A stretch of 8,508 nucleotides of DNA. It comes from Flavobacteriales bacterium UBA5081 (GTDB lineage: Bacteria > Bacteroidota > Bacteroidia > Flavobacteriales_E > Vicingaceae). Numbering within the stretch: the stretch's first letter is position 1; every line of letters starts with the position of its first letter. The notes beneath the pieces are model-generated. The model saw nothing but the letters and a program-made list of their open reading frames with translations. It ran no database searches and had not been told where the DNA came from. Of this stretch, positions 1 to 6,844 are shown piece after piece. Position numbers and translations under genes: made by a program. Where the stretch lies: the NCBI GenBank assembly GCA_002415785.1, contig DIAJ01000005.1:1-8508 (forward strand), in the 5' to 3' direction.

Positions 1-30
1 CAAAGGTAACACAATTTTTATTTCCCAAAA
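1..30 (-). promoter_or_regulatory. Leftward promoter P1 (Bacteroidota sigma type)
   Basis: On the minus strand the -7 element TACCTTTG (plus 1-8) matches the Bacteroidota consensus TAnnTTTG. A TTTG lies 17 bases upstream (plus 26-29), slightly closer than the usual 19 or so. The sequence AATTG(T/C)GTTACCTTTG is shared with P3 at 15 of 16 positions. Transcription would leave the window at its left edge, so the target is unseen. The core resembles promoters in front of rRNA and tRNA operons in this phylum. Confidence 0.65.
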
Positions 31-82
31 GCTTTTTTGAAAAATTTATTTTGCTTTTTACCGCGATTCTTTTTATGAACTC

Positions 83-131
83 ACCCCTTTTTTTTGGGTC
101 GGCAAAGGTAATACATTTTTTTATTCTAAAA
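83..131 (-). promoter_or_regulatory. Leftward promoter P2 with start-site hairpin
   Basis: A second minus-strand TACCTTTG (plus 103-110) lies 102 bp from P1. An AT-rich tract and a TTTTAG (plus 126-131) lie upstream in the place of the -33 element, which is weak. Just downstream of the -7, where the transcript should begin, the minus strand reads ACCC-A8-GGGGT (plus 83-99). This could fold into a small stem with an all-A loop. Confidence 0.6.
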
Positions 132-186
132 CTAATTTTTAAAATAAATATTTTTACTCCCTTTTCCCTAGCTTTTCAAATTAACT

Positions 187-245
187 ACCCCGCTCAAAAA
201 CGGGAGCGCAAAGGTAACGCAATTTTTTGTTGTGAGACTCTATTC
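187..245 (-). promoter_or_regulatory. Leftward promoter P3 with start-site hairpin
   Basis: The third minus-strand TACCTTTG (plus 209-216) lies 106 bp from P2. It is preceded by an A-rich tract; I see no clear TTTG at the -33 position. Immediately downstream, CCCG and CGGG (plus 201-204 and 189-192) can pair around an 8-base loop. CGCTC/GAGCG (plus 191-195 and 204-208) is an alternative pairing. The position relative to the -7 mirrors P2, so the three elements form a tandem leftward array. Confidence 0.6.
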
Positions 246-379
246 TCATGAATAATTCTAAAAAATCTCACAAAGCACTAGAAAGCAGCAACTAGCAATA
301 GAGAGGCATAATCACAATTAAAGTCGACGCATACTTATCATTCCCTTTTATGTAAATTTATGGCATAAAAATATTGCAG
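217..379. other. Intergenic stretch before the pirin gene
   Basis: No gene, RNA or repeat is recognisable here. It separates the leftward promoter array from the rightward pirin-mpl pair and so should hold the promoter of that pair. The best rightward -7 candidate is TAAATTTA at 353-360, five of six defined consensus positions, but no TTTG sits at the expected distance upstream. I therefore do not call a promoter. Confidence 0.4.
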
Positions 380-1249
380 ATGAACAACAAAATGGTAGTA
401 GACGAGCGTCAGCGTGACCTCGGCAACTTTTTAGTAGGTAGACTCCTGCCCTTTCGAAAAAAAAAGAGTGTAGGTCCTTTTGTATTTATCGACCACATGG
501 GACCGACAGAACTTAGCAACGGAAAATTCTTAGATGTCGATCAGCACCCTCACATTGGTTTATGCACACTCACTTATTTATATAAAGGAGAAATTGAGCA
601 TAAAGACAGTACCGGCTCTGTGCAAATAGTAAAGCCGGGGGGTGCCGGATTTATGACCTCCGGTAAAGGTGTTACGCATACTGAAAGGACACCAAAGTCA
701 TTAAGAAATAAAGAAAGCCAACTCATTCATGGATATCAAATTTGGGTAGCATTACCTTTGGATTTAGAAGAATCTGAGCCAAGATTTGACTACTATCCTG
801 CTCAGTCTCTCCCGCAATGGGAAGAGAAACAACTCAAGTATACATTAGTGGCAGGTGAAGCCTTTGGCAAATCATCTCCTTTAAAAGGTTACTCTCCGAT
901 GTTTATGGTTTCAATAGAAGCAAAAGAGGAAAGCACAATTAAATTGAAGGACGAAGTAAATGGCGAAGTTGCCATTGTAGTGGTTGAAGGAGAAATCACT
1001 GAAGCTAATGAAAAGGTTTCTGCCGGACAGATGTTAATCAGCAAAAGTGATGAAGCCTGCGAAATATGCATTCCGAAAGGGACAAAACTATTGCTTTTTG
1101 GGGGCGAAGCTTTCCTGGAAGAAAGATATTTATTGTGGAACTTTGCTTCTTCATCAAAAGAAAGATTACAAAAGGCAAGAAGTGATTGGGAGAACAAACT
1201 GTTTCCAAAAGTAGCCGGAGATGAAACTTATATTCCAATACCAGTATAA
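380..1249 (+). CDS. Pirin family protein
   Basis: A bicupin of the pirin family, cytosolic with no signal peptide. Pirins bind a metal ion; some bacterial members oxidise quercetin and others act as regulators, so the substrate here is open. Counting from the ATG at 380 (289 residues), the four metal ligands are visible: H56 and H58 in HPHIGL, and H100 and E102 in THTE. These lie almost exactly where human pirin has them. Other family blocks are GPFVFIDHMGP (about 32-42), the glycine-rich FMTSGKGV (91-98) and QIWVALP (120-126). The C-terminal cupin, about 165-289, lacks the ligands, as usual. A TTG two codons upstream (374) is an alternative start; the ATG is preferred and no Shine-Dalgarno sequence helps choose. 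The mpl gene follows after 21 bp, suggesting co-transcription. Confidence 0.93.
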   Translation: MNNKMVVDERQRDLGNFLVGRLLPFRKKKSVGPFVFIDHMGPTELSNGKFLDVDQHPHIGLCTLTYLYKGEIEHKDSTGSVQIVKPGGAGFMTSGKGVTHTERTPKSLRNKESQLIHGYQIWVALPLDLEESEPRFDYYPAQSLPQWEEKQLKYTLVAGEAFGKSSPLKGYSPMFMVSIEAKEESTIKLKDEVNGEVAIVVVEGEITEANEKVSAGQMLISKSDEACEICIPKGTKLLLFGGEAFLEERYLLWNFASSSKERLQKARSDWENKLFPKVAGDETYIPIPV

Positions 1250-1270
1250 CTATTAAAGACAATTAAAAAA

Positions 1271-2626
1271 ATGCGTGTTCACTTTATCTCAATTGGCGGT
1301 AGCGCCATGCACAATTTAGCTATAGCTCTATATAAAAAAGGATATCATGTAAGTGGTTCTGACGACGAATTTTTTGAACCTTCAAAAAGCAGACTGGCTA
1401 AGTATGGTTTATTACCCGATAGTATTGGATGGAATCCTGACAAGCTAAGTAAGGAAATTGATGCAGTTATTCTTGGAATGCACGCTAAAGCTGATAACCC
1501 CGAGCTACTTAAAGCCCAAGAGATGAGTTTAAAAATATACTCTTATCCTGAATACATCTACGAACAGTCAAAAGATAAAAAACGAATTGTTATTGGCGGC
1601 AGTCATGGTAAAACATCAATCACCTCTATGGTTTTACATGTTTTAAATCATCAGAAAATGGACTTTGACTACTTAGTTGGAGCACAGTTAGAAGGCTTTG
1701 AAACGATGGTTAAGCTTAGTGAGGCGCCTATAATCATTATTGAAGGTGATGAATACTTAAGCTCTCCAATAGACAGGAGACCAAAATTCCTATGGTACAA
1801 ACCACAGCTAGCTGTAATTAGTGGAATCGCTTGGGATCATATAAATGTGTTCCCAAACTTCGAAAATTATGTAAAACAGTTTGAGCTTTTTAGCAACTCT
1901 ATTCTAGACAATGGAACGCTTATTTACTACAATGGTGATGAAGAGTTAAGTCGTATTGCTCAAAAACAAGGCAAACGTTTATCAATAATTCCATATAAAG
2001 CGCAAGAAAGTAAAATTATTGATGGAAAAACTATCCTAATTGACAAGAATACAACTTATGAAGTAGAAGTTTTTGGCGAACACAATCTTCAAAATATTAA
2101 AGCGGCTTATCATATTTGTAAGGAAATCGGAATTTCTTCAGAAAACTTTTATCAATCCATTCAAACATTTAGAGGAGCAGCTAAGCGATTGGAAAAGATT
2201 GCCGAAAGTGAAAATTTAGTCGTTTTTAAAGATTATGCGCACTCTCCTTCAAAATTAAAAGCGACTACTGCTGCAGTAAAAAAACAGTTTCCAGATAAGA
2301 AGTTAACGGCTTGTATGGAGCTTCATACTTTTAGCAGTTTAAACAAAAAGTTTCTTGCGGAATATTCGGGTTCTATGTCTACTGCTGATGAAGCTTATGT
2401 TTACTACAATCCCAAAACAATTGCTCACAAAGGACTTGATTCCATCTCAAAAAAAGATGTTGAAGAGGCTTTTTTACCCTCTAAGGTTAAAGTATTTGAC
2501 AGTAGTGAAAAAATTATCCAAAACCTAAAAGAGAGAAGGTGGAATAATTCAGTTCTGCTTTTAATGACTTCTGGCAATTTTGATGGAGTAAATTTAGATG
2601 AATTTGCATGTATGCTTATTCCTTAA
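1271..2626 (+). CDS. mpl: UDP-MurNAc:L-Ala-gamma-D-Glu-meso-DAP ligase
   Basis: Murein-recycling ligase of the Mur family. It joins the recovered tripeptide L-Ala-gamma-D-Glu-meso-diaminopimelate to UDP-MurNAc using ATP, returning it to peptidoglycan synthesis in the cytosol. At 451 residues it matches E. coli Mpl (about 457). The N-terminal Rossmann segment has ISIGGSAMHNLA (7-18) and GSDDEFFEPSKSRL (29-42), where Mpl has SAMHNLA instead of the GIGM typical of MurC. The ATP-binding P-loop is GGSHGKTS (109-116). Further Mur signatures are EGDEY (158-162), WDH (188-190), FGEHNLQN (268-275), RGAAKRLE (301-308), DYAHSP (321-326) and the C-terminal SGNFDG (434-439). Its presence implies meso-DAP peptidoglycan. 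The ATG follows an A-rich leader 21 bp after the pirin gene. MurC is the main alternative, but the N-terminal signature and length favour Mpl. Confidence 0.95.
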   Translation: MRVHFISIGGSAMHNLAIALYKKGYHVSGSDDEFFEPSKSRLAKYGLLPDSIGWNPDKLSKEIDAVILGMHAKADNPELLKAQEMSLKIYSYPEYIYEQSKDKKRIVIGGSHGKTSITSMVLHVLNHQKMDFDYLVGAQLEGFETMVKLSEAPIIIIEGDEYLSSPIDRRPKFLWYKPQLAVISGIAWDHINVFPNFENYVKQFELFSNSILDNGTLIYYNGDEELSRIAQKQGKRLSIIPYKAQESKIIDGKTILIDKNTTYEVEVFGEHNLQNIKAAYHICKEIGISSENFYQSIQTFRGAAKRLEKIAESENLVVFKDYAHSPSKLKATTAAVKKQFPDKKLTACMELHTFSSLNKKFLAEYSGSMSTADEAYVYYNPKTIAHKGLDSISKKDVEEAFLPSKVKVFDSSEKIIQNLKERRWNNSVLLLMTSGNFDGVNLDEFACMLIP

Positions 2627-2696
2627 TTACTTTTACAAAAAACTTTTTTAGTATATTTTATTGACGAAATTTATCAAGATTTAAAAACACCTCACT

Positions 2697-3344
2697 TTGC
2701 AAATAGCCAATAGTTTACAAAAAACAAAACACTTCTATTTAAACAAATATTTAGTTACCCCTGTAGCTACAAACACCTACTTACTGTGCTATAATTATGA
2801 GTATAACTTACTTTGGTTTAGAGTAGCAAAATCTGCTAGAAGCACTATTAACAAACACTTAAAAGAAGTAACTCCCAAGGATAAATACATTTTCGGTTCA
2901 GAAGTTGGATATATTCCTTCCACTTTTAGCAATTTTACAAAATTTGCTTTTGTAAGAAACCCTGTAAACCGATTCTTAAGTGCTTGGCGCAATAAAGTTA
3001 TTGACCAAAACTATTTTCATTTTTCTAAAAAGAAACATGCTAAAATGAAGAGTCTTGAAAACTTTATTGCCTGGACAAGAGAGCAAGACATAAATAACTG
3101 CGACCCTCACATTAGATATCAACAGAGCTTGATTGATATTTCTAACTTAGACTTTTTAGGTAGAGTTGAAAATTTTAATGATGATTTTAAGGAGCTAGCT
3201 AAAATGGTTAATATGCCAATAAAAAAGATCCACCGAAAGAACCAAAGCAACTCTAAGAAAATGGACCAAATACCAATGAAACTAGTCGACGAGATTAAAT
3301 TCATCTATGAAATGGATATCCAAATATTTTACCCACACATTTAG
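2697..3344 (+). CDS. Sulfotransferase family 2 domain protein
   Basis: Probable PAPS-dependent sulfotransferase of the Sulfotransfer_2 type (carbohydrate sulfotransferase-like), 215 residues. The 5'-phosphosulfate-binding loop is RVAKSARST (42-50), in the position of the usual PKxGxTS-type loop. The 3'-phosphate-binding block is FVRNPVNRFLSAW (85-97). Later family features are DPHIRYQQ (136-143), FLGRVENFNDDF (153-164), HRKNQSN (179-185) and a C-terminal YEMDIQIFYPH (204-214). No signal peptide or membrane helix is evident. The acceptor is unknown; a glycan or other surface molecule is a guess. The start is TTG at 2697: an in-frame stop at 2682-2684 precedes it and the next in-frame ATG, at about codon 117, would remove both PAPS motifs. 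TATATTTT at 2652-2659 is a weak -7 candidate. It has no functional partner in view and looks more AT-rich than its neighbours, so acquisition by transfer is possible. The stop overlaps the convergent gene by 4 bp. Confidence 0.82.
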   Translation: MQIANSLQKTKHFYLNKYLVTPVATNTYLLCYNYEYNLLWFRVAKSARSTINKHLKEVTPKDKYIFGSEVGYIPSTFSNFTKFAFVRNPVNRFLSAWRNKVIDQNYFHFSKKKHAKMKSLENFIAWTREQDINNCDPHIRYQQSLIDISNLDFLGRVENFNDDFKELAKMVNMPIKKIHRKNQSNSKKMDQIPMKLVDEIKFIYEMDIQIFYPHI

Positions 3345-3841
3345 CTTGTGTGCTGATTTCCCCTCATTTTTCTAACTAAGAAAGTTATAATTCCCGAGTA
3401 AAAACTTCCTAAAAGCAAAAAGCCAATTAAAGTAATCGTGCTTTGAAAAAATGGAGAAAGAACAAACTCACCTGTTTTCTTTACTTGCTCTAAATCCATT
3501 TCATTCTCACTGGCGATTACCAATTGATTTTTTAGTTTAATATCGAAGTAAGTTGGATCAATGATTGAGTAATAAGTATAAACAAAAGCAGTCATGAGTA
3601 TTGCATACATAGCTGCTGTTCGCATTCCTGCTTTAAAATCATCGAAAAAAGTAGTTTTATCTACTGCTTTCCTTTTAAAAAGACGGATTCCTAAAAAAAC
3701 ACCGGTCATTAAAACGAATACATTTCCAAAAATCGCTACTCTTTCATAGTCGGTAAACTGCCATTCATTAACATAGGTAATCATCTTCAGCAAAACTGAA
3801 ACAACCATCATCCAAACGGCAATAGAAAATGTCGACTTCAT
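3341..3841 (-). CDS. DUF4199-like four-helix membrane protein
   Basis: Small inner-membrane protein of 166 residues with no known function. Four hydrophobic helices are predicted by eye at about 5-22, 33-53, 71-92 and 130-156. A charged, soluble-looking segment (about 100-128) lies between the third and fourth helices. The block FKAGMRTAAMYAIL (69-82) followed by YYSIIDPTYFD (90-100) resembles Bacteroidota DUF4199 proteins; the family assignment is from memory of that pattern. The ATG lies 9 bp after the rho stop codon, so it is very likely the second gene of a rho transcript. Its stop overlaps the sulfotransferase stop, leaving no room for a terminator. Confidence 0.75.
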   Translation of the reverse strand: MKSTFSIAVWMMVVSVLLKMITYVNEWQFTDYERVAIFGNVFVLMTGVFLGIRLFKRKAVDKTTFFDDFKAGMRTAAMYAILMTAFVYTYYSIIDPTYFDIKLKNQLVIASENEMDLEQVKKTGEFVLSPFFQSTITLIGFLLLGSFYSGIITFLVRKMRGNQHTS

Positions 3842-3850
3842 AGTTTGGAA

Positions 3851-5587
3851 TTATCCGTTCATTGAGGTAAGAAACTCCTCATTGTCTTTTGTTTTTCTCA
3901 TGCGATCTTTCAAGAAATCCATTGCTTCCACCGGGTTCATGTCAGCTATGTGATTTCTCAACACCCACATGCGTTGGGTAACATCTTTACCAAGCAACAA
4001 GTCTTCTTTTCGTGTTGAAGAAGATACAATATCGATAGCCGGATAAATTCTTCTGTTAGAAATCTTGCGATCTAATTGAAGCTCCATATTACCCGTTCCT
4101 TTAAACTCTTCAAAAATCACTTCGTCCATTTTAGAACCGGTATCAGTAAGTGCAGTAGAAAGAATGGTTAATGAACCACCATTTTCAATTTTTCTTGCCG
4201 CTCCAAAAAAGCGTTTTGGCTTGTGTAATGCATTTGCATCTACACCACCTGAAAGCACCTTACCTGAGGCTGGCGAAACTGTATTGTATGCTCTAGCTAA
4301 ACGAGTAATAGAATCTAAAAGAATTACTACATCATGACCACATTCTGTCATTCTCTTGGCTTTTTCCAAAACAATGTTTGCCACTTTTACATGTCGATCT
4401 GCAGGTTCATCAAAGGTAGAAGCAATCACCTCAGCGTTTACACTTCTTGCCATATCAGTTACTTCTTCAGGACGTTCGTCGATTAACAAAATCAACAAAT
4501 AAACTTCAGGGTGATTAGCAGCAATGGCATTAGCCACCTCTTTAAGAAGTGTTGTTTTACCTGTCTTTGGTTGAGATACAATTAAACCTCTTTGTCCCTT
4601 ACCTATGGGGGTAAATAAGTCAATTACTCTAGTTGATAAGGTTTCTTCTTTATGTCCGGTTAGATTAAACTTTTCATAAGGAAAAAGCGGAGTTAAATAG
4701 TCAAATGGAACTCGATCTCTTACAAATTCAGGATCTCTACCATTAATTTCTTCCACTTTAATTAGTGGGAAGTACTTTTCCCCTTCCTTAGGTGGACGAA
4801 CGGTTCCTCTTACTGTATCTCCGGTTTTTAAACCAAAAAGTTTAACTTGAGACTGAGAAACATAAATATCATCAGGTGAATTTAAGTAATTGTAATCCGA
4901 TGAACGTAAAAAGCCATAGCCGTCGGGCATCATTTCCAGAACCCCTTCTCCGGTAATTATTCCGTCAAAGTCAAACTCCTTCTTATTGGGCTGTCTGCGC
5001 TCATTCGTATTATTATTTGAGGTGTTCCCGTTATTCCCGTTATTACGGGGATTATTATTGTTGTTTGAATTATTATCTCTCTTCTTATAAGCTACTCTTT
5101 TATCGGCTTCTTGCTCCTTTGCATTCGCAGACTTAGACTGCTCACTAGCTGCTTCTTTTGATTTGGAAGTATCATTCGATTTACTATCACTTTGGTTTTG
5201 CAGTCGAGGCCTAATTTTTCTTTCAGAAGGTGCTTTTTTAGGATAAGCCACTTTCTTTTCAGTTTCTTGAGGTTTTGGCTCTTCTTTTTTCTCCGACTTC
5301 ACTTCTTTCTTTTCAGTAGAACCTTCCGTTTTCTCTTTCTCAGAAGATTTTGAGTCAGTAGTGCTCTTTTTTGGCGGTCTTCCCGGTTTCTTTTTACTTT
5401 TATCCTTGGCAGATTCTGTTTGCTTTACAGCAGAGTCTACTTTCTTAGGAGCAATGGCCTGCTGATCAAGAATGGTATAGATTAAATCTTCTTTTTTAAG
5501 CTTTTGGTATTTGCTAATTTCTAATTCTTTAGCAATTTCTTTTAGTTCAGCAACCGTTTTTTGGTTAAGTTGAAGGATATCGTACAT
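3851..5587 (-). CDS. rho: Transcription termination factor Rho, long linker
   Basis: Hexameric RNA-dependent ATPase that ends transcription by translocating along nascent RNA. It has 578 residues against about 419 in E. coli. Order: a Rho_N helical domain (about 5-42); a disordered, charged linker (about 46-204); the cold-shock-like RNA-binding domain (about 207-283) with GYGFLRSSDYNYL (223-235); then the ATPase core. In the core, Walker A is SQPKTGKT (338-345), LIDERPEEVTDMAR (368-381) is family-typical, Walker B is VVILLDS (420-426), and GGVDANALHKPKRFFGAAR (447-465) and EFKGTGNME (494-502) follow. The catalytic core looks complete. The extra length is all linker: Lys/Glu/Ser-rich with an AT-hook-like KKPGRPPKK (66-74), a repeated (K/R)VAY plus basic motif (112-115, 164-167) and an Asn-rich tract (171-195). 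Such insertions are known in Bacteroidota Rho; in Bacteroides thetaiotaomicron one drives phase separation. The DUF4199-like gene follows after 9 bp. Confidence 0.97.
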   Translation of the reverse strand: MYDILQLNQKTVAELKEIAKELEISKYQKLKKEDLIYTILDQQAIAPKKVDSAVKQTESAKDKSKKKPGRPPKKSTTDSKSSEKEKTEGSTEKKEVKSEKKEEPKPQETEKKVAYPKKAPSERKIRPRLQNQSDSKSNDTSKSKEAASEQSKSANAKEQEADKRVAYKKRDNNSNNNNNPRNNGNNGNTSNNNTNERRQPNKKEFDFDGIITGEGVLEMMPDGYGFLRSSDYNYLNSPDDIYVSQSQVKLFGLKTGDTVRGTVRPPKEGEKYFPLIKVEEINGRDPEFVRDRVPFDYLTPLFPYEKFNLTGHKEETLSTRVIDLFTPIGKGQRGLIVSQPKTGKTTLLKEVANAIAANHPEVYLLILLIDERPEEVTDMARSVNAEVIASTFDEPADRHVKVANIVLEKAKRMTECGHDVVILLDSITRLARAYNTVSPASGKVLSGGVDANALHKPKRFFGAARKIENGGSLTILSTALTDTGSKMDEVIFEEFKGTGNMELQLDRKISNRRIYPAIDIVSSSTRKEDLLLGKDVTQRMWVLRNHIADMNPVEAMDFLKDRMRKTKDNEEFLTSMNG

Positions 5588-5631
5588 GAAAAAATTTAAA
5601 TAGTGATTTTGTTTTTACTTTGAATAAATGT

Positions 5632-5661
5632 CAAAATGAAAAGTTATCTTTCGTATTCAGA
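5632..5661 (-). promoter_or_regulatory. Candidate rho promoter
   Basis: On the minus strand TCATTTTG (plus 5632-5639) matches five of six defined positions of TAnnTTTG. A TCTG (plus 5658-5661) lies 18 bases upstream, three of four matches to TTTG. The -7 is 45 bp from the rho start codon. This is the best match in the 154-bp gap and remains tentative. Confidence 0.3.
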
Positions 5662-5741
5662 AAAGAATTATTGAAATACGATTGTCTGAGAAATGATTAG
5701 ACAGGGCAAGTTTACACAAAAAAACCGATTCACACCAAATT

Positions 5742-6764
5742 CTATTTTTCTTTATAAATATTTTCAATAATCTCAACTACTTTCAAACCTTCTAAGCTAT
5801 TTGTGGTCACTGTTTTATCATTAATTAAAGTATCAACAACATTTTGAATCACAAATTGATGATTTGCTGCACTCCCCTTGTATTTTCCATAGTCATTTGG
5901 AGGAAGTGTTTCTTCCAATTCAGGCATTTGGTAACCCTTAATGTGGCAATAAACAATTTCATTCATATACTGCCCACCAACTTTCACTGCTCCTTTTTCG
6001 CCTACGATTGAAATTGAACTCTCCATATTTTGGTCGTAAACTGCAGTAGAATAATTTAAACTCCCGGCTCCACCATTTACAAAATCAAACTGAACAATGC
6101 CTGAATCTTCAAACTCTGTTGTTTTCTGATGATTAAAGTCGTAAAAACTAGCCTTAATATTTTTTATATCTCCAAACAACCAATACATAGTATCTAAAAA
6201 GTGGCTAAACTGTGTAAAAAGCGTTCCTCCATCTTTTTCCAGCTTTCCTTTCCAATAATTAGGATCGCCACCTTTGTAATAGTCATCATCTCTATTCCAG
6301 AAACAATTAATATTCACCATATAAATCTCTCCAAGCAAATTACTGCCCACTACTTCTTTCAACCATCTTGATGGCGGACTGTAACGATTTTGCATTACAC
6401 AGAACACTCGCTTATTCACTTGAAGCGAATAATGAATTACTTTTTCTGCATCTACCTTAGTTAGCGCCATAGGCTTTTCAACCACTACATGACACTTGTG
6501 TTGAAGTGCCTCTATAGCTTGAGGAGCATGTAAATAGTTTGGCGTGCAAATATTTACCACATCCATTTCAATTCCTGCTTTGTAAAGTGCTTCAGATGAA
6601 GTAAAAAAGGGCACATTAAATTCTTTCTCTAACTCTTCTTTTAAGCTTTCGTCAGTATCAACAATAGCTACTAATTCAGCATCTTTATTAAGTTTCACCA
6701 TGCTTGCATGACGCTTCCCAATTCTTCCTGCTCCTATTACGGCAAATTTTATTTTTGTAGACAT
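5742..6764 (-). CDS. Gfo/Idh/MocA oxidoreductase, sugar-nucleotide type
   Basis: NAD(P)-dependent sugar dehydrogenase of the Gfo/Idh/MocA family, 340 residues, cytosolic. The Rossmann fold begins with VIGAGRIGKRH (9-19). CTPNYLH (73-79) and the family signature EKP (96-98, K97 the expected catalytic lysine) follow. In the C-terminal half, WNRDDDYYKGG (156-166), W171-x-G, DGGTLFTQ (178-185) and SHFLD with H188 (187-191) resemble the WbpB/WlbA group, which oxidises C3 of UDP-GlcNAc-derived uronic acids. That subgroup is an inference; the substrate could be another sugar or cyclitol. It is divergent from galE (80 bp), consistent with surface-glycan precursor metabolism, but the aminotransferase and acetyltransferase partners of the WbpB pathway are not in the window. 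A minus-strand TATAATTG at 6790-6797 could be its -7 element, without a good -33. No terminator is evident before rho. Confidence 0.88.
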   Translation of the reverse strand: MSTKIKFAVIGAGRIGKRHASMVKLNKDAELVAIVDTDESLKEELEKEFNVPFFTSSEALYKAGIEMDVVNICTPNYLHAPQAIEALQHKCHVVVEKPMALTKVDAEKVIHYSLQVNKRVFCVMQNRYSPPSRWLKEVVGSNLLGEIYMVNINCFWNRDDDYYKGGDPNYWKGKLEKDGGTLFTQFSHFLDTMYWLFGDIKNIKASFYDFNHQKTTEFEDSGIVQFDFVNGGAGSLNYSTAVYDQNMESSISIVGEKGAVKVGGQYMNEIVYCHIKGYQMPELEETLPPNDYGKYKGSAANHQFVIQNVVDTLINDKTVTTNSLEGLKVVEIIENIYKEK

Positions 6765-6785
6765 AAGTAATCAATCTTAATTTCG
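6754..6785 (+). promoter_or_regulatory. Candidate galE promoter
   Basis: A full TTTG at 6754-6757 is followed after 20 bases by TAATTTCG (6778-6785), five of six defined positions of TAnnTTTG. The -7 lies about 60 bp before the galE start. The -33 would fall inside the first codons of the divergent oxidoreductase gene, so the two promoter regions would interlock. Tentative. Confidence 0.35.
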
Positions 6786-6844
6786 CTTGCAATTATAACA
6801 TTATTTCAGGCGATTTTCGCATAATTAGGAGAGAAAAATAAGAG

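Noticed and set aside
51..251. Rightward open frame of 66 codons
   Set aside because: It is Phe/Ile/Lys-rich translation of AT-rich DNA lying across the P2 and P3 promoters, with no recognisable motif.
889..1262. Leftward frames antisense to the pirin gene
   Set aside because: They are shadows of a well-supported pirin coding sequence and show no domain features.
2627..2684. A/T-run palindrome after mpl as a terminator
   Set aside because: AAAAAACTTTTTT has no loop and almost no G/C in the stem, so it is better explained by base composition.
2795..3304. Leftward frames antisense to the sulfotransferase
   Set aside because: The opposite strand has clear PAPS-binding motifs; these frames have none.
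4994..5077. Asn-codon-rich tract in rho considered as a frameshift or assembly error
   Set aside because: The reading frame stays open on both sides into a complete, canonical Rho core, and such linkers are known in the phylum.
5683..5703. TGTCT/AGACA inverted repeat between the oxidoreductase and rho genes
   Set aside because: A 5-bp stem with an 11-base loop and no T-tract on the minus strand; too weak to call a terminator.
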